7,397 nt of DNA from an uncultured Bacteroidota bacterium (GCA_937900725.1 CALCFP010000379.1:1-7397); one strand, 5' to 3'; positions 1 through 6,860 are shown, counted from the stretch's first letter. Numbers and translations are program-made. Notes: generated by a model from the letters alone, not told the origin.

Positions 1-1355
1 TTGAATTCACATACGGTGGCGACTACAACAGCAAGGACGCCTCCGACAACAACTTCAACTGCAACGGTCTGCTATCGCCCGACCGCAATTTCAATCCTCA
101 CGCATACGAGGTAAGATACTTCTACCAAGATATTTGGACTGACGCCATCGACCTGAACAAAGGCACCGTAAATGTATTCAACGAGAACTTCTTCGTCAGC
201 CTGAAAAACTACCGTCTAGAATGGAACATTGAAGTTGACGGACGCCAAATAATGAATGGCATTGTCAACAATCTCGACATTGAACCTCGCTCATCTAAAG
301 AAATAGCACTTGACATCGACGCAAGCAAATTGCCAAGCCAAGGCGAGATTTTTCTTAACGTCAACTACATCCTGAAGTCGGAATATGGCATACTGCCAGC
401 AGGCACACGCGTGGCATACGCACAATTGCCAATCCGCGAAAATCCTGAATTTACGGAATTCAAGACAAGCAAGTCGAACGTAAAGACTGTAAAAAACGAC
501 AACAAGGTAATTGTCGGCAATGACGATTTTGAATACACATTCAACAGCGACGGATTCATCTGCAAAATGACAATAGGCAACACCGACTATATGAAGGAAG
601 GCTCTGTGCTAAAGCCAAATTTCTGGAGAGCGCCGACCGACAACGATATGGGTGGAATGCAATTGTTCAGCCAATATTTCAAATGGCGGAATCCGAACAT
701 CGAACTTCTGTCGATAAACACGGCTACCGCCAACGGGAACGCCATTGTCAGCACCACATACAAAATGCCTGACGTAAAAGCCGAACTGAAACTTGAATAC
801 ACAATCAACGGCGACGGACAGATAAGCATCAACCAATCGATGACTGTTGAACCTGATTCAATGCCGTCGCAACTATACCGCTTTGGAATGCGTCTTGAAA
901 TGGATGAGCAGTTTAGCGAAGTGAACTATTTCGGACGTGGCCCGATAGAGAACTATGCCGACCGCAAGTTGTCGCAGCCGGTAGGAAGTTACAAGCAAAC
1001 CGTTGCCGAGCAGTACTATCCATACATTCGCCCGCAAGAAAGCGGAACCAAAAGCGACTTGCGCACTTTCGACGTGGTGAACATTGCAGGCACGGGGCTT
1101 CGATTCTCTTCCGACTCGCTGTTTTCTGCCTCGGCACTGCCATACACACAAGAGCAAATAGGACCTTGGATTCAGAAAAAGCAACATCACTCCACCGATT
1201 TGGAATACGACAACCTGACTGCCGTATGCGTTGATGGCGCACAAATTGGCCTTGGATGCATCAACTCGTGGGGTGCCGCACCTATTGCAAAATATATGTT
1301 GCCACGTGCCGACTACCAGTTTAAACTGACAATCACACCAATAAACAGAAAATAA
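1..1355 (+). CDS. lacZ: Beta-galactosidase (GH2, LacZ type), C-terminal part, 5' end outside window
   Basis: The frame is open from base 3 through a TAA at 1353-1355, giving 450 residues. The ATG at 252 is internal, not the start. The product hydrolyses terminal beta-galactosides such as lactose or host and plant glycans. The first residues (YGGDYNSKDASDNNFNCNG, then LLSPDR) match the end of the GH2 TIM barrel in LacZ (E. coli YGGDFGDTPND...CMNGLVFADR). An Ig-like linker domain follows, then the large beta-sandwich (Bgal small-chain domain) with FWRAPTDNDMG at about 613-645, YFGRGPIENYADR at about 928-966 and PYIRPQESG. Near the end, INSWG corresponds to the active-site Trp loop of LacZ. The two catalytic glutamates would lie upstream of the window and cannot be checked. 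No signal peptide can be judged. A strong terminator follows directly, so this is the last gene of its unit. The family assignment is firm; the natural substrate is not. Confidence 0.95.
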   Translation, partial: EFTYGGDYNSKDASDNNFNCNGLLSPDRNFNPHAYEVRYFYQDIWTDAIDLNKGTVNVFNENFFVSLKNYRLEWNIEVDGRQIMNGIVNNLDIEPRSSKEIALDIDASKLPSQGEIFLNVNYILKSEYGILPAGTRVAYAQLPIRENPEFTEFKTSKSNVKTVKNDNKVIVGNDDFEYTFNSDGFICKMTIGNTDYMKEGSVLKPNFWRAPTDNDMGGMQLFSQYFKWRNPNIELLSINTATANGNAIVSTTYKMPDVKAELKLEYTINGDGQISINQSMTVEPDSMPSQLYRFGMRLEMDEQFSEVNYFGRGPIENYADRKLSQPVGSYKQTVAEQYYPYIRPQESGTKSDLRTFDVVNIAGTGLRFSSDSLFSASALPYTQEQIGPWIQKKQHHSTDLEYDNLTAVCVDGAQIGLGCINSWGAAPIAKYMLPRADYQFKLTITPINRK

Positions 1356-1373
1356 TTTTTTTGATAGGCTTTT

Positions 1374-1414
1374 CAAGGGCATGGATTTTACGAATCCATG
1401 CCCTTGTTTTTTTT
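1374..1414 (+). terminator. Intrinsic terminator of lacZ
   Basis: A perfect 14-bp inverted repeat (CAAGGGCATGGATT at 1374-1387, AATCCATGCCCTTG at 1393-1406) with a 5-nt loop (TTACG) is followed by eight Ts (1407-1414). It begins 18 nt after the lacZ stop codon and has the textbook shape of a rho-independent terminator on the plus strand. Confidence 0.93.
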
Positions 1415-1420
1415 GTGAAT

Positions 1421-1454
1421 TTTGAAAAACCAATCCAAAGCGTATGTAATTTTG
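1421..1454 (+). promoter_or_regulatory. Probable Bacteroidota-type promoter for the CDF exporter
   Basis: TAATTTTG at 1447-1454 is an exact match to the Bacteroidota -7 element TAnnTTTG. A TTTG at 1421-1424 lies 22 nt upstream, close to the usual -33 spacing. Transcription would start near 1460, leaving a leader of about 20 nt before the ATG at 1480. The site lies after the lacZ terminator, as expected for an independent unit. It is a motif match only. Confidence 0.55.
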
Positions 1455-1479
1455 TATTTTGAAAAACAAACATTTAGAT

Positions 1480-2595
1480 ATGGGGAAAGTCACTTCGCGC
1501 GAAAAGCAAATTACAAAGACAAGCATAGTAGGCATTGTCACTAACATCTTTTTGGCCGCATTCAAGGCTTTTGTCGGAATGTTGGCAAATTCCATTGCCG
1601 TAATCCTCGACGCAGTCAACAACCTGAGCGACGCACTATCATCGGCCATCACAATCATAGGCATCAAACTTGCCCACCGCAAGCCCAACAAGGAACACCC
1701 ATTTGGCTATGGCCGCATTGAATATTTCAGCGCAATTCTGATTGCAGGACTTGTATTCTCGGCTGGCGTGGCATCAATGATTGAATCAATAAAGAAGATA
1801 GCCTCGCCAGAAGCCACCGATTTTTCAATTGTCACCATCATTATAATTGCAGTTGCCATAGTAACCAAAATAATTTTAGGAAGATACGTCAAGCGTCAAG
1901 GCGAGAAATTCAGTTCAGATGCACTCATAGCATCGGGAGCCGACGCATCGTTCGACGCCATAATATCAGCATCGACACTTGTATGCGCCATAGTGTCGCT
2001 AGTTTGGGACATTGCTATCGACGGCTACATTGGCGCAATCATTTCGGCATTTATCATCAAGGCTGGCGTGGAACTGTTCATGCAACCTTTGAGCCAAATA
2101 TTGGGTGCACGTACAAGCAGCGAGACAACCATTGGCATCAAGTCCGACATTCGCAAATTCGACGGGGTTATAGGCGCGTACGACCTTGTACTTCACAACT
2201 ATGGTCCCGACCGTGCGGTTGGCTCTGTCCACATTGAGATTGACGATTCACTTTCGGCACGCGACATACACCTGCTGACAAAACGTATTCAACGCCAGAT
2301 AGCCCAAAATTACGGAGTTTTTCTGACTATAGGAATTTACGCTGTTGACAAGCAAAACGATGATTTAGGCAAGATGCAAAACGACATTAAAATCATTGCC
2401 GCATCGTTTGACGGAATTCTGCAAGCACACGGAATCTTTATCGACACTGAAACGAAAATAATATCACTAGATGCTGTGGTCGATTTCAAGGTCTCCGACA
2501 AACAATCGCTTTACAACGACATTGTAAATGCAATTGCAAGCAAATACGACGGTTACACCGTTGAATTGAATTTCGACATTGATTATAGCGACTAA
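1480..2595 (+). CDS. Cation diffusion facilitator (CDF) transporter, manganese-type metal site
   Basis: This 371-residue inner-membrane protein of the CDF family is predicted to export divalent metal in exchange for protons. ATG 1480 is chosen over the in-frame TTG at 1459 because the predicted transcription start falls near 1460. Hydrophobic segments lie at about 15-35, 38-62, 82-100, 115-133, 148-175 and 180-198. Helix 2 carries DAVNNLSD, with N47 and D51. Helix 5 carries GADASFD, with D155 and D159. In this family N-x3-D plus D-x3-D is the pattern of Mn exporters such as MntE, whereas Zn exporters have H-x3-D in both helices. HPFGYGRIEY (73-82) is the typical loop after helix 2. Residues from about 210 onward form a cytoplasmic domain that seems longer than the usual single dimerisation domain; FDGVIGAYDLVLHNYGP and FDGILQAHGIFI begin two similar halves. 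Manganese specificity is inferred from the motif. Confidence 0.9.
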   Translation: MGKVTSREKQITKTSIVGIVTNIFLAAFKAFVGMLANSIAVILDAVNNLSDALSSAITIIGIKLAHRKPNKEHPFGYGRIEYFSAILIAGLVFSAGVASMIESIKKIASPEATDFSIVTIIIIAVAIVTKIILGRYVKRQGEKFSSDALIASGADASFDAIISASTLVCAIVSLVWDIAIDGYIGAIISAFIIKAGVELFMQPLSQILGARTSSETTIGIKSDIRKFDGVIGAYDLVLHNYGPDRAVGSVHIEIDDSLSARDIHLLTKRIQRQIAQNYGVFLTIGIYAVDKQNDDLGKMQNDIKIIAASFDGILQAHGIFIDTETKIISLDAVVDFKVSDKQSLYNDIVNAIASKYDGYTVELNFDIDYSD

Positions 2596-2738
2596 ACTCT
2601 TAGTCACAATGTTTTAGAAATGATTATTAGATAGATACCGAAACACTTCCGCATATCACGGCACACCTTCAAAAAGGTGGCAATAACACAAAAAAAAGGC
2701 ATCCCGAAGGATGCCTTTTCATTTATCAATGAAATTGA
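2596..2738. other. Convergent intergenic region
   Basis: This 143-nt gap lies between the CDF stop and the mdh stop. Besides the shared terminator at 2694-2719 it holds a small 6-bp hairpin (CACCTT 2664-2669, AAGGTG 2674-2679) with no T-run on the plus strand, so it is unlikely to terminate alone. No further gene is visible. Confidence 0.7.
2690..2719. terminator. Bidirectional terminator between the CDF gene and mdh
   Basis: AAAAGGCATCC (2694-2704), loop CGAA, GGATGCCTTTT (2709-2719) form a perfect 11-bp stem with a stable tetraloop. The A-run at 2690-2697 becomes a U-run on the minus strand, serving mdh. The Ts at 2716-2719 give a shorter U-run on the plus strand, serving the CDF gene. It begins 19 nt after the mdh stop codon. 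Confidence 0.88.
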
Positions 2739-3680
2739 TTAAACAAGTTTCAATTCCTTAAGAGTTGCAACATTGCCACGTACTGAAGCTGCGCTTGCTG
2801 CAAACTTAGCCTTTTCGTCAGCGTTAAGGTCAAGTTCAACAATCTTCTCAATACCGTTCTTGCCAAGGATGACAGGAACGCCGATGCAAAGGTCTGATTC
2901 GCCGTATTCGCCTTCAAGCAATACAGAGCAAGGAATCATCTTCTTCTGGTCGTGAATAATAGCCTCTACAACTGATGCTCCAGCTGCACCTGGTGCATAC
3001 CATGCAGATGTGCCAAGCAAACCAGTAAGAGTTGCACCGCCAACCATTGTAGATTTTACTACCTCGTCAAGTTTTTCAGCACTCAAGAAATTTGTAACAG
3101 GCATGCCTTTGTATGTAGCAAAGCGAGCCATAGGAATCATTGTTGTATCACCGTGACCGCCAATTACAAAGCCTTCAACTTCATTAGCATTGCAGTTCAA
3201 AGCCTGTGACAGGAAATATTTGAAACGTGAGCTATCCAAAGCGCCACCCATACCGATTACACGATTCTTTGGCAAGCCAAGAGCCTTAAGTGCTAGGTAT
3301 GTCATTGTGTCCATTGGGTTTGAAATGCAAACGATAATTGCATTTGGAGAATACTTCAAAAGATTCTCGGCAACGCCCTTTACAATACCGGCATTAACGC
3401 CAAGAAGCTCTTCACGAGTCATGCCTGGCTTACGTGGAATACCAGAAGTGATAACGCAAACGTCAGAATTTGCTGTCTTGGCATAATCATTGGTGCAACC
3501 AACCAAGCGAGTGTCGAAACCCAGCAATTGTGCTGTCTGCATCATATCCATTGCCTTGCCTTCTGAAACGCCCTCCTTGATGTCGAGCATTACAACCTCG
3601 TCGGCCACTTCATTGAATGCAAGAACATTAGCGCATGTTGCGCCTACGTTTCCTGCTCCTACAACTGTAACTTTACTCAT
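2739..3680 (-). CDS. mdh: Malate dehydrogenase, NAD-dependent (LDH-like group)
   Basis: This complete 313-residue cytosolic enzyme interconverts malate and oxaloacetate with NAD(H). In anaerobic Bacteroidota it serves the reductive branch from oxaloacetate towards fumarate and succinate. The Rossmann motif GAGNVG is at 8-13, and D33 at the end of the second strand favours NAD over NADP. The substrate loop reads IPRKPGMTREELL (81-93), with R83 and R89. The arginine-rich loop is what separates malate from lactate dehydrogenases. N121 (SNP), D149 and R152 (ALDSSRF) and the catalytic histidine H176 in GGHGDTT complete the active site. Length is normal for the family (about 310). ATG 3680 puts the glycine motif at the expected distance, and no longer start is plausible. 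No Shine-Dalgarno is seen, which is usual in this phylum. The gene has its own promoter-like site and a terminator, so it is probably monocistronic, with possible read-through from the upstream cluster. Confidence 0.97.
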   Translation of the reverse strand: MSKVTVVGAGNVGATCANVLAFNEVADEVVMLDIKEGVSEGKAMDMMQTAQLLGFDTRLVGCTNDYAKTANSDVCVITSGIPRKPGMTREELLGVNAGIVKGVAENLLKYSPNAIIVCISNPMDTMTYLALKALGLPKNRVIGMGGALDSSRFKYFLSQALNCNANEVEGFVIGGHGDTTMIPMARFATYKGMPVTNFLSAEKLDEVVKSTMVGGATLTGLLGTSAWYAPGAAGASVVEAIIHDQKKMIPCSVLLEGEYGESDLCIGVPVILGKNGIEKIVELDLNADEKAKFAASAASVRGNVATLKELKLV

Positions 3681-3726
3681 AACTATAAAATTTTTAACGA
3701 TTTCGAATTGTACTTTTTAAAGTCTG

Positions 3727-3756
3727 CAAATATAGTAAATCAAATGTGGTTTCAAG
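3727..3756 (-). promoter_or_regulatory. Probable mdh promoter
   Basis: On the minus strand TATATTTG (complement of 3727-3734) matches the Bacteroidota -7 consensus TAnnTTTG exactly. CTTG (complement of 3753-3756) stands 18 nt upstream as an imperfect -33 element. Transcription would start near 3720, leaving a leader of about 40 nt. The -33 element overlaps the final stop codon of the upstream interrupted frame (3752-3754). Motif evidence only. Confidence 0.5.
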
Positions 3757-4240
3757 AAAAATTATTTGGGCAAAAAAATGAATTTCGCTTTCCGCCACTA
3801 AGGACATCATTAAACCAGTTATGATATGGATCGGATGCTGATTTTGAAATCTTAGTCATTGTTCCTGGCGTCAACGATTCAATTGGAAATTCAAAAGTCT
3901 GACTATCGTCATTCGCCATATCTTCGACTTCTGTCTTTAGATGAAGTTTTGTAACCTTCTTATCATCAACAAAAAAACTTCCATCCTTGAATTAACAATA
4001 AATGACAGTATTAGCCTTAAATTTGAAATTGGAAATACCATTATCCACAGAATTCTCGTCATCATAAAATGTGCATTCAGTAAACCCTAAACTTGGGGGG
4101 CAATGAGAACCACTACGTTCAAAATTTTGCTTTATTACTATACATGAGGTATTCTGCAGGACATTCGGATCCTCATTTATTGCAAATAACTGCAAAAAAA
4201 TGAATTGTAAAATCAAGAATAAAATTACGGTCTTCTTCAT
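3752..4240 (-). pseudogene. Small exported protein, frame interrupted by an in-frame TAA
   Basis: The start is ATG 4240, preceded at 4250-4255 by AAGGTG (minus strand) at 9-nt spacing. An in-frame GTG at 4252 is part of that ribosome site and is less likely. Residues 1-20 (MKKTVILFLILQFIFLQLFA) are a clear signal peptide with likely cleavage after LFA. The frame reaches TAA at 3992-3994 after 82 codons. It then stays open in the same frame for 79 more codons to TGA at 3752-3754. The downstream part looks protein-like (FKDGSFFVDDKKVTKLHLKT, later DPYHNWFNDVLSGG), so the intact product was probably 162 residues. The simplest reading is a nonsense mutation. Alternatives are a sequencing error, a real 82-residue protein, or read-through. 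Other genes here stop with TAA, so code reassignment is unlikely. It lies 31 nt behind the FISUMP lipoprotein, probably in one transcript. I do not recognise the family. Confidence 0.6.
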
Positions 4241-4249
4241 TGTCAAAAT

Positions 4250-4255
4250 CACCTT
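4250..4255 (-). promoter_or_regulatory. Ribosome-binding site deciding the 4240 start
   Basis: AAGGTG on the minus strand sits 9 nt before ATG 4240. It is the only clear Shine-Dalgarno-like site before a gene in this window, and it includes the alternative GTG codon, which argues for the ATG as the start. Confidence 0.5.
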
Positions 4256-4271
4256 TTAGCAAAGACTATTT

Positions 4272-5798
4272 CTAATCTTTAATTAATCTAATTGAGCATT
4301 CTTGTTGGTATACAATATTAGAGCATGTTATATTACCAATGCCATTTGTAAATGATGACAAAACGACAAATGAACTTCTACTACCCCTACCATTTGCGTC
4401 CATATCTCTTACCCAATATATACATCCATATCCTTCACCTGCAAATGGTCGTGCATTGAATAAAGATAAATAAGGTTCAGGGCGTTCTTCTTCGTTATGA
4501 AATATCCAATCTTGATTCATTAGCATCATTTGGTTGCGCACATCCGAATCAACACCATCAAAACAACGTAAATATAAATTTCTTGCCATATAATAATCAT
4601 ACCAGAGTTCCATCATAAACCTCTCGGGGCCACTTGTTTCTTTAAACGAAGGATTATTAACATTATAAAACCTTTCCAATTCATACCAGTCATCAATGGT
4701 AGGGATATGGAATCCTTGTGGTACTGCATACATAATTAAATCATAACCTAACACCTCGTTTGAGTTATCTAAGCTCACTTTCACCTTAGTCAATGGCAAA
4801 TTATAGACTATACCTTGAGCACCGGACGGCAATGTGATGAAACTTTCATTATCTATCACAGGGGTAAACCTTCTTATCGTATCTCGTGTATAATCCTCAT
4901 TAATAACAATTGTTGTACTATGTAACCCTACTGTATCTAAAGCGTAAACTTTATCATTATATATTATACTTTTTGCCCTAAAATCTTCAGCAAGCCAAAC
5001 CTGATTGCCTATCCTTACAAGACGGTACACATTAAATTCATGATCATGGCAAAAAGTGCTCTTGTCCAAGATTATCTCTTTAGCTTTATTTGTAACAGTA
5101 AATACCTTATCACCAACTTGAAGGTCTAACGAGACTTCAAATTCATATATAATTGGTTCATAGAATACATTGTTGTCATCATCCCACCAATGCGTATATG
5201 CCGCATTCACTGGCGAATTTGCATTGCCCATTTGTATATAGCAGGAATCCTGGCCTTCTGCCAATTCATGTTCTTTTTGATATGGATACCCCTGTTTGTC
5301 AGGTGAAACAGTAACCTTTCCTTTCTTAATAATATCCTTTAATTCTTTAAATCTTATTACGGCAGCCCAATCTCCTTCTCCGTTATCAGTCTCTATTTTT
5401 CCAAGTGGTGGGACACAATAAAATGTGAATATTTCTGACTGCTCAGATTCATATGTATTTTCACTATAATAATGTTCTTTTGAGTAAGCCTTTGCATACC
5501 AATAATACTGAGTATATGGTTTTAATATAACATTTTTCCCATTGCACTCAATCATTTCATCTGTTGATTGCCCATAATAATAACGATAATTAACAACTTC
5601 AATATTTGTATTTTCCACAGTGCTACCAGATGCTGAAAACTGAATAATAGTATCTGTAATTATTGCTCCATCTTCTATACTGAATTGCGTAGGAACTGTT
5701 GGTATATTACTTGGTGCAGGCTCTTCTTCCTTGCATCCTGTAAAGTTAATTGCCACTAACGCAGCCATTGCAATTGTCAATAGGTTTTTTGTTTTCAT
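4272..5798 (-). CDS. Lipoprotein with C-terminal FISUMP-like domain
   Basis: This 508-residue predicted lipoprotein is exported and lipid-anchored, in Bacteroidota usually to the outer membrane. The signal peptide is residues 1-21, with lipobox FTGC and C22. An acidic linker follows (KEEEPAPS), of the kind linked to surface export in Bacteroides. Residues about 35-130 look like a beta-sandwich of the fibronectin or Ig type (YRYYYGQSTDEM, LKPYTQYYWYAKAYS). Residues about 130-245 may be a second beta domain. From about 255 the sequence resembles the Fibrobacter succinogenes major paralogous domain: NVYRLVRIGNQVWLAEDFRA (256-275), then VPQGFHIPTIDDWYELERFY (359-378), and the ending CSIRLIKD in place of the usual S-V-R-C-x-K-D. 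FISUMP proteins are surface or secreted proteins of unknown biochemical role, so no activity is claimed. The gene starts 12 nt after its upstream neighbour. Its AT-rich codon use differs from that of lacZ, the CDF gene and mdh. Confidence 0.82.
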   Translation of the reverse strand: MKTKNLLTIAMAALVAINFTGCKEEEPAPSNIPTVPTQFSIEDGAIITDTIIQFSASGSTVENTNIEVVNYRYYYGQSTDEMIECNGKNVILKPYTQYYWYAKAYSKEHYYSENTYESEQSEIFTFYCVPPLGKIETDNGEGDWAAVIRFKELKDIIKKGKVTVSPDKQGYPYQKEHELAEGQDSCYIQMGNANSPVNAAYTHWWDDDNNVFYEPIIYEFEVSLDLQVGDKVFTVTNKAKEIILDKSTFCHDHEFNVYRLVRIGNQVWLAEDFRAKSIIYNDKVYALDTVGLHSTTIVINEDYTRDTIRRFTPVIDNESFITLPSGAQGIVYNLPLTKVKVSLDNSNEVLGYDLIMYAVPQGFHIPTIDDWYELERFYNVNNPSFKETSGPERFMMELWYDYYMARNLYLRCFDGVDSDVRNQMMLMNQDWIFHNEEERPEPYLSLFNARPFAGEGYGCIYWVRDMDANGRGSRSSFVVLSSFTNGIGNITCSNIVYQQECSIRLIKD

Positions 5799-5810
5799 TT
5801 TTTGTGTTTT

Positions 5811-6761
5811 TTAAAGATTTAAACTTATTTGATATTTACTTGTTGTCTTGTTCTTGCCCGGCAAGGTGTATTCAAACTCAATTGGATATGCACCCTTTGT
5901 TGTCGCAGGTATATTGTTAGCATTCATAAATTGCTGGATACCTGCCGTGTTTGGAGTTCCATCAGCCAATTTGCTTGATACTATTGTCCGATAATTAAAC
6001 AAATCATCATCAATGTATTGTTGCATATGGTTGTTTATGTTATTCCAACCTCCTACAGTAATGCGAGCACCAGTTTCTATTGCATTGTCGGAAAGCTTTG
6101 TAAAGTCATAGCTATTATACCAATATATTATTTCCCTATTGGTTGGTGGTTCAATATTGCCTAATACTTTTCGTAAATCTGCATTTCCATACATCAATGG
6201 CTTTACATAGTCAACATACCATAGTGTTTTTGAATAAACAGGCCTTATCTTTATGTTACCTACATCGGAATTATTGTCGTACTCGGTAAAGTCGATGTTC
6301 TCAATTGTGGCACTTTGGTCAACAATGTTTGCTTTCAGATTATACACAAACGGATATTCCTGCCATGGCACAATGTCTCCTACAGTCATTTTACTCATCT
6401 TCTCCGCAAACGTACTATACGAGCTAGTCCTGAAATGCGCCGAGTAGATTTCAGTCTGCTCAAGAATTTCCAGGTCGCCTTCGGCGGAATGGGTTGTAAC
6501 ATCAACATCCGATGTAGTGCTGTCCACCTTGTGCGTCTGCGCAACAATGTTGGCGTCAAACGTGGTTGCTGTGATCTCGGGCTTGCTTGCCATAGTCATA
6601 ACGCATATCTCGGCAGGCTTGAGGGAGAGCATCGCCGTCAAGTTTCCGCCAAAGGACCTGTTCCCGAATGTTCCAGCCAATGAAGCCAATAGCCAAAATG
6701 AATGTTTGCAACAATATGCAAGGTGGCTATTTATGCGACACGGGGTTACTTGACCCACCAT
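5811..6761 (-). CDS. Unrecognised protein, first gene of the AT-rich cluster; start uncertain
   Basis: The frame is open from ATG 6761 to TAA 5811-5813 (316 residues). I do not recognise the family. Residues 1-20 look unlike a normal N terminus (MVGQVTPCRINSHLAYCCKH). A short hydrophobic stretch follows (FWLLASLAGTFG, 22-33). Residues 40-100 alternate in a beta-strand fashion and contain a weak internal repeat (LKPAEICVMT, then SKPEITATT). ATG at 6599 or 6593 (M55, M57) is a possible later start, giving MTMASKPEITATT or MASKPEITATT. The C-terminal two thirds are rich in Asn, Asp and Tyr (IIYWYNSYDF, VGGWNNINNHMQQYIDDD). Base composition changes within the gene: about 6420-6720 is visibly GC-richer than 5811-6420. 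No promoter of the TAnnTTTG type is seen upstream; transcription may depend on an unseen site or on leakage past the rRNA terminator. The lipoprotein gene follows after 12 nt, suggesting co-transcription. Export is plausible given its neighbour but not shown. Confidence 0.6.
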   Translation of the reverse strand: MVGQVTPCRINSHLAYCCKHSFWLLASLAGTFGNRSFGGNLTAMLSLKPAEICVMTMASKPEITATTFDANIVAQTHKVDSTTSDVDVTTHSAEGDLEILEQTEIYSAHFRTSSYSTFAEKMSKMTVGDIVPWQEYPFVYNLKANIVDQSATIENIDFTEYDNNSDVGNIKIRPVYSKTLWYVDYVKPLMYGNADLRKVLGNIEPPTNREIIYWYNSYDFTKLSDNAIETGARITVGGWNNINNHMQQYIDDDLFNYRTIVSSKLADGTPNTAGIQQFMNANNIPATTKGAYPIEFEYTLPGKNKTTSKYQISLNL

Positions 6762-6799
6762 TTTTTTGATTTCGAGACGGAATACCGTAGTTTTTTCAT
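6746..6799 (-). CDS. Possible 17-codon mini-ORF overlapping the start of the 316-residue gene
   Basis: ATG 6799 opens a short frame to TAA 6746-6748 encoding the basic peptide MKKLRYSVSKSKKWWVK. It overlaps ATG 6761 in another frame by 16 nt. The peptide looks like the basic start of an exported or membrane protein, so it may be the original N terminus of the downstream gene, now separated by a frameshift and stop. It could also be chance. Its ATG lies in the loop of a 6-bp inverted repeat (6782-6787 with 6802-6807). Confidence 0.25.
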   Translation of the reverse strand: MKKLRYSVSKSKKWWVK

Positions 6800-6812
6800 T
6801 GCGGTATGGAAT

Positions 6813-6835
6813 GTGGCTTCGACAGGCTCAGCCAC
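6813..6835. repeat. REP-like hairpin
   Basis: GTGGCT (6813-6818) and AGCCAC (6830-6835) flank an 11-nt loop with the core TTCGACAGGCTCAG. This core resembles dispersed short palindromic repeats of the form CTTCGACA-GCTCAG seen in many bacterial genomes. It lies just outside the rRNA operon terminator. The REP assignment is from memory of the motif; genome-wide copy number cannot be judged here. Confidence 0.45.
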
Positions 6836-6860
6836 CTAGAAAGGCAGCCACCTGGGAAGG
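6831..6860. repeat. Two-copy 14-bp tandem near-repeat
   Basis: GCCACCTAGAAAGG (6831-6844) and GCCACCTGGGAAGG (6847-6860) differ at two positions and are spaced with a 16-bp period. The first copy starts within the 3' arm of the REP-like hairpin. A 10-bp perfect palindrome TTTCCGGAAA (6865-6874) follows. No function can be read from this. Confidence 0.6.

Noticed and set aside
1459..1479. TTG 1459 as start of the CDF gene
   Set aside because: It would fall at or before the predicted transcription start. ATG 1480 gives a normal CDF N terminus.
873..1691. 272-codon minus-strand open frame opposite lacZ
   Set aside because: It runs antisense through well-supported lacZ, the terminator hairpin, the promoter and the start of the CDF gene. 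Its composition is that of a shadow frame, with no recognisable domain.
3190..3720. Plus-strand open frames opposite mdh
   Set aside because: They are mirror images of strongly conserved mdh codons and show no protein-like features of their own.
3992..3994. Stop-codon reassignment at the in-frame TAA
   Set aside because: TAA ends lacZ, the CDF gene, mdh and the 316-residue gene in this window, so a nonsense mutation or sequence error is simpler.
6315..6753. Plus-strand open frames (122 and 78 codons) opposite the 316-residue gene
   Set aside because: One is hydrophobic in places, but both appear to arise from the GC-richer antisense of the minus-strand frame, and neither has a promoter or a convincing start. 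Confidence in rejecting them is moderate because the opposite gene is itself unrecognised.
6746..6799. Trp-leader-type attenuator suggested by tandem Trp codons in the mini-ORF
   Set aside because: There is no terminator-antiterminator pair after it and no tryptophan gene downstream. Two adjacent Trp codons alone are not enough.
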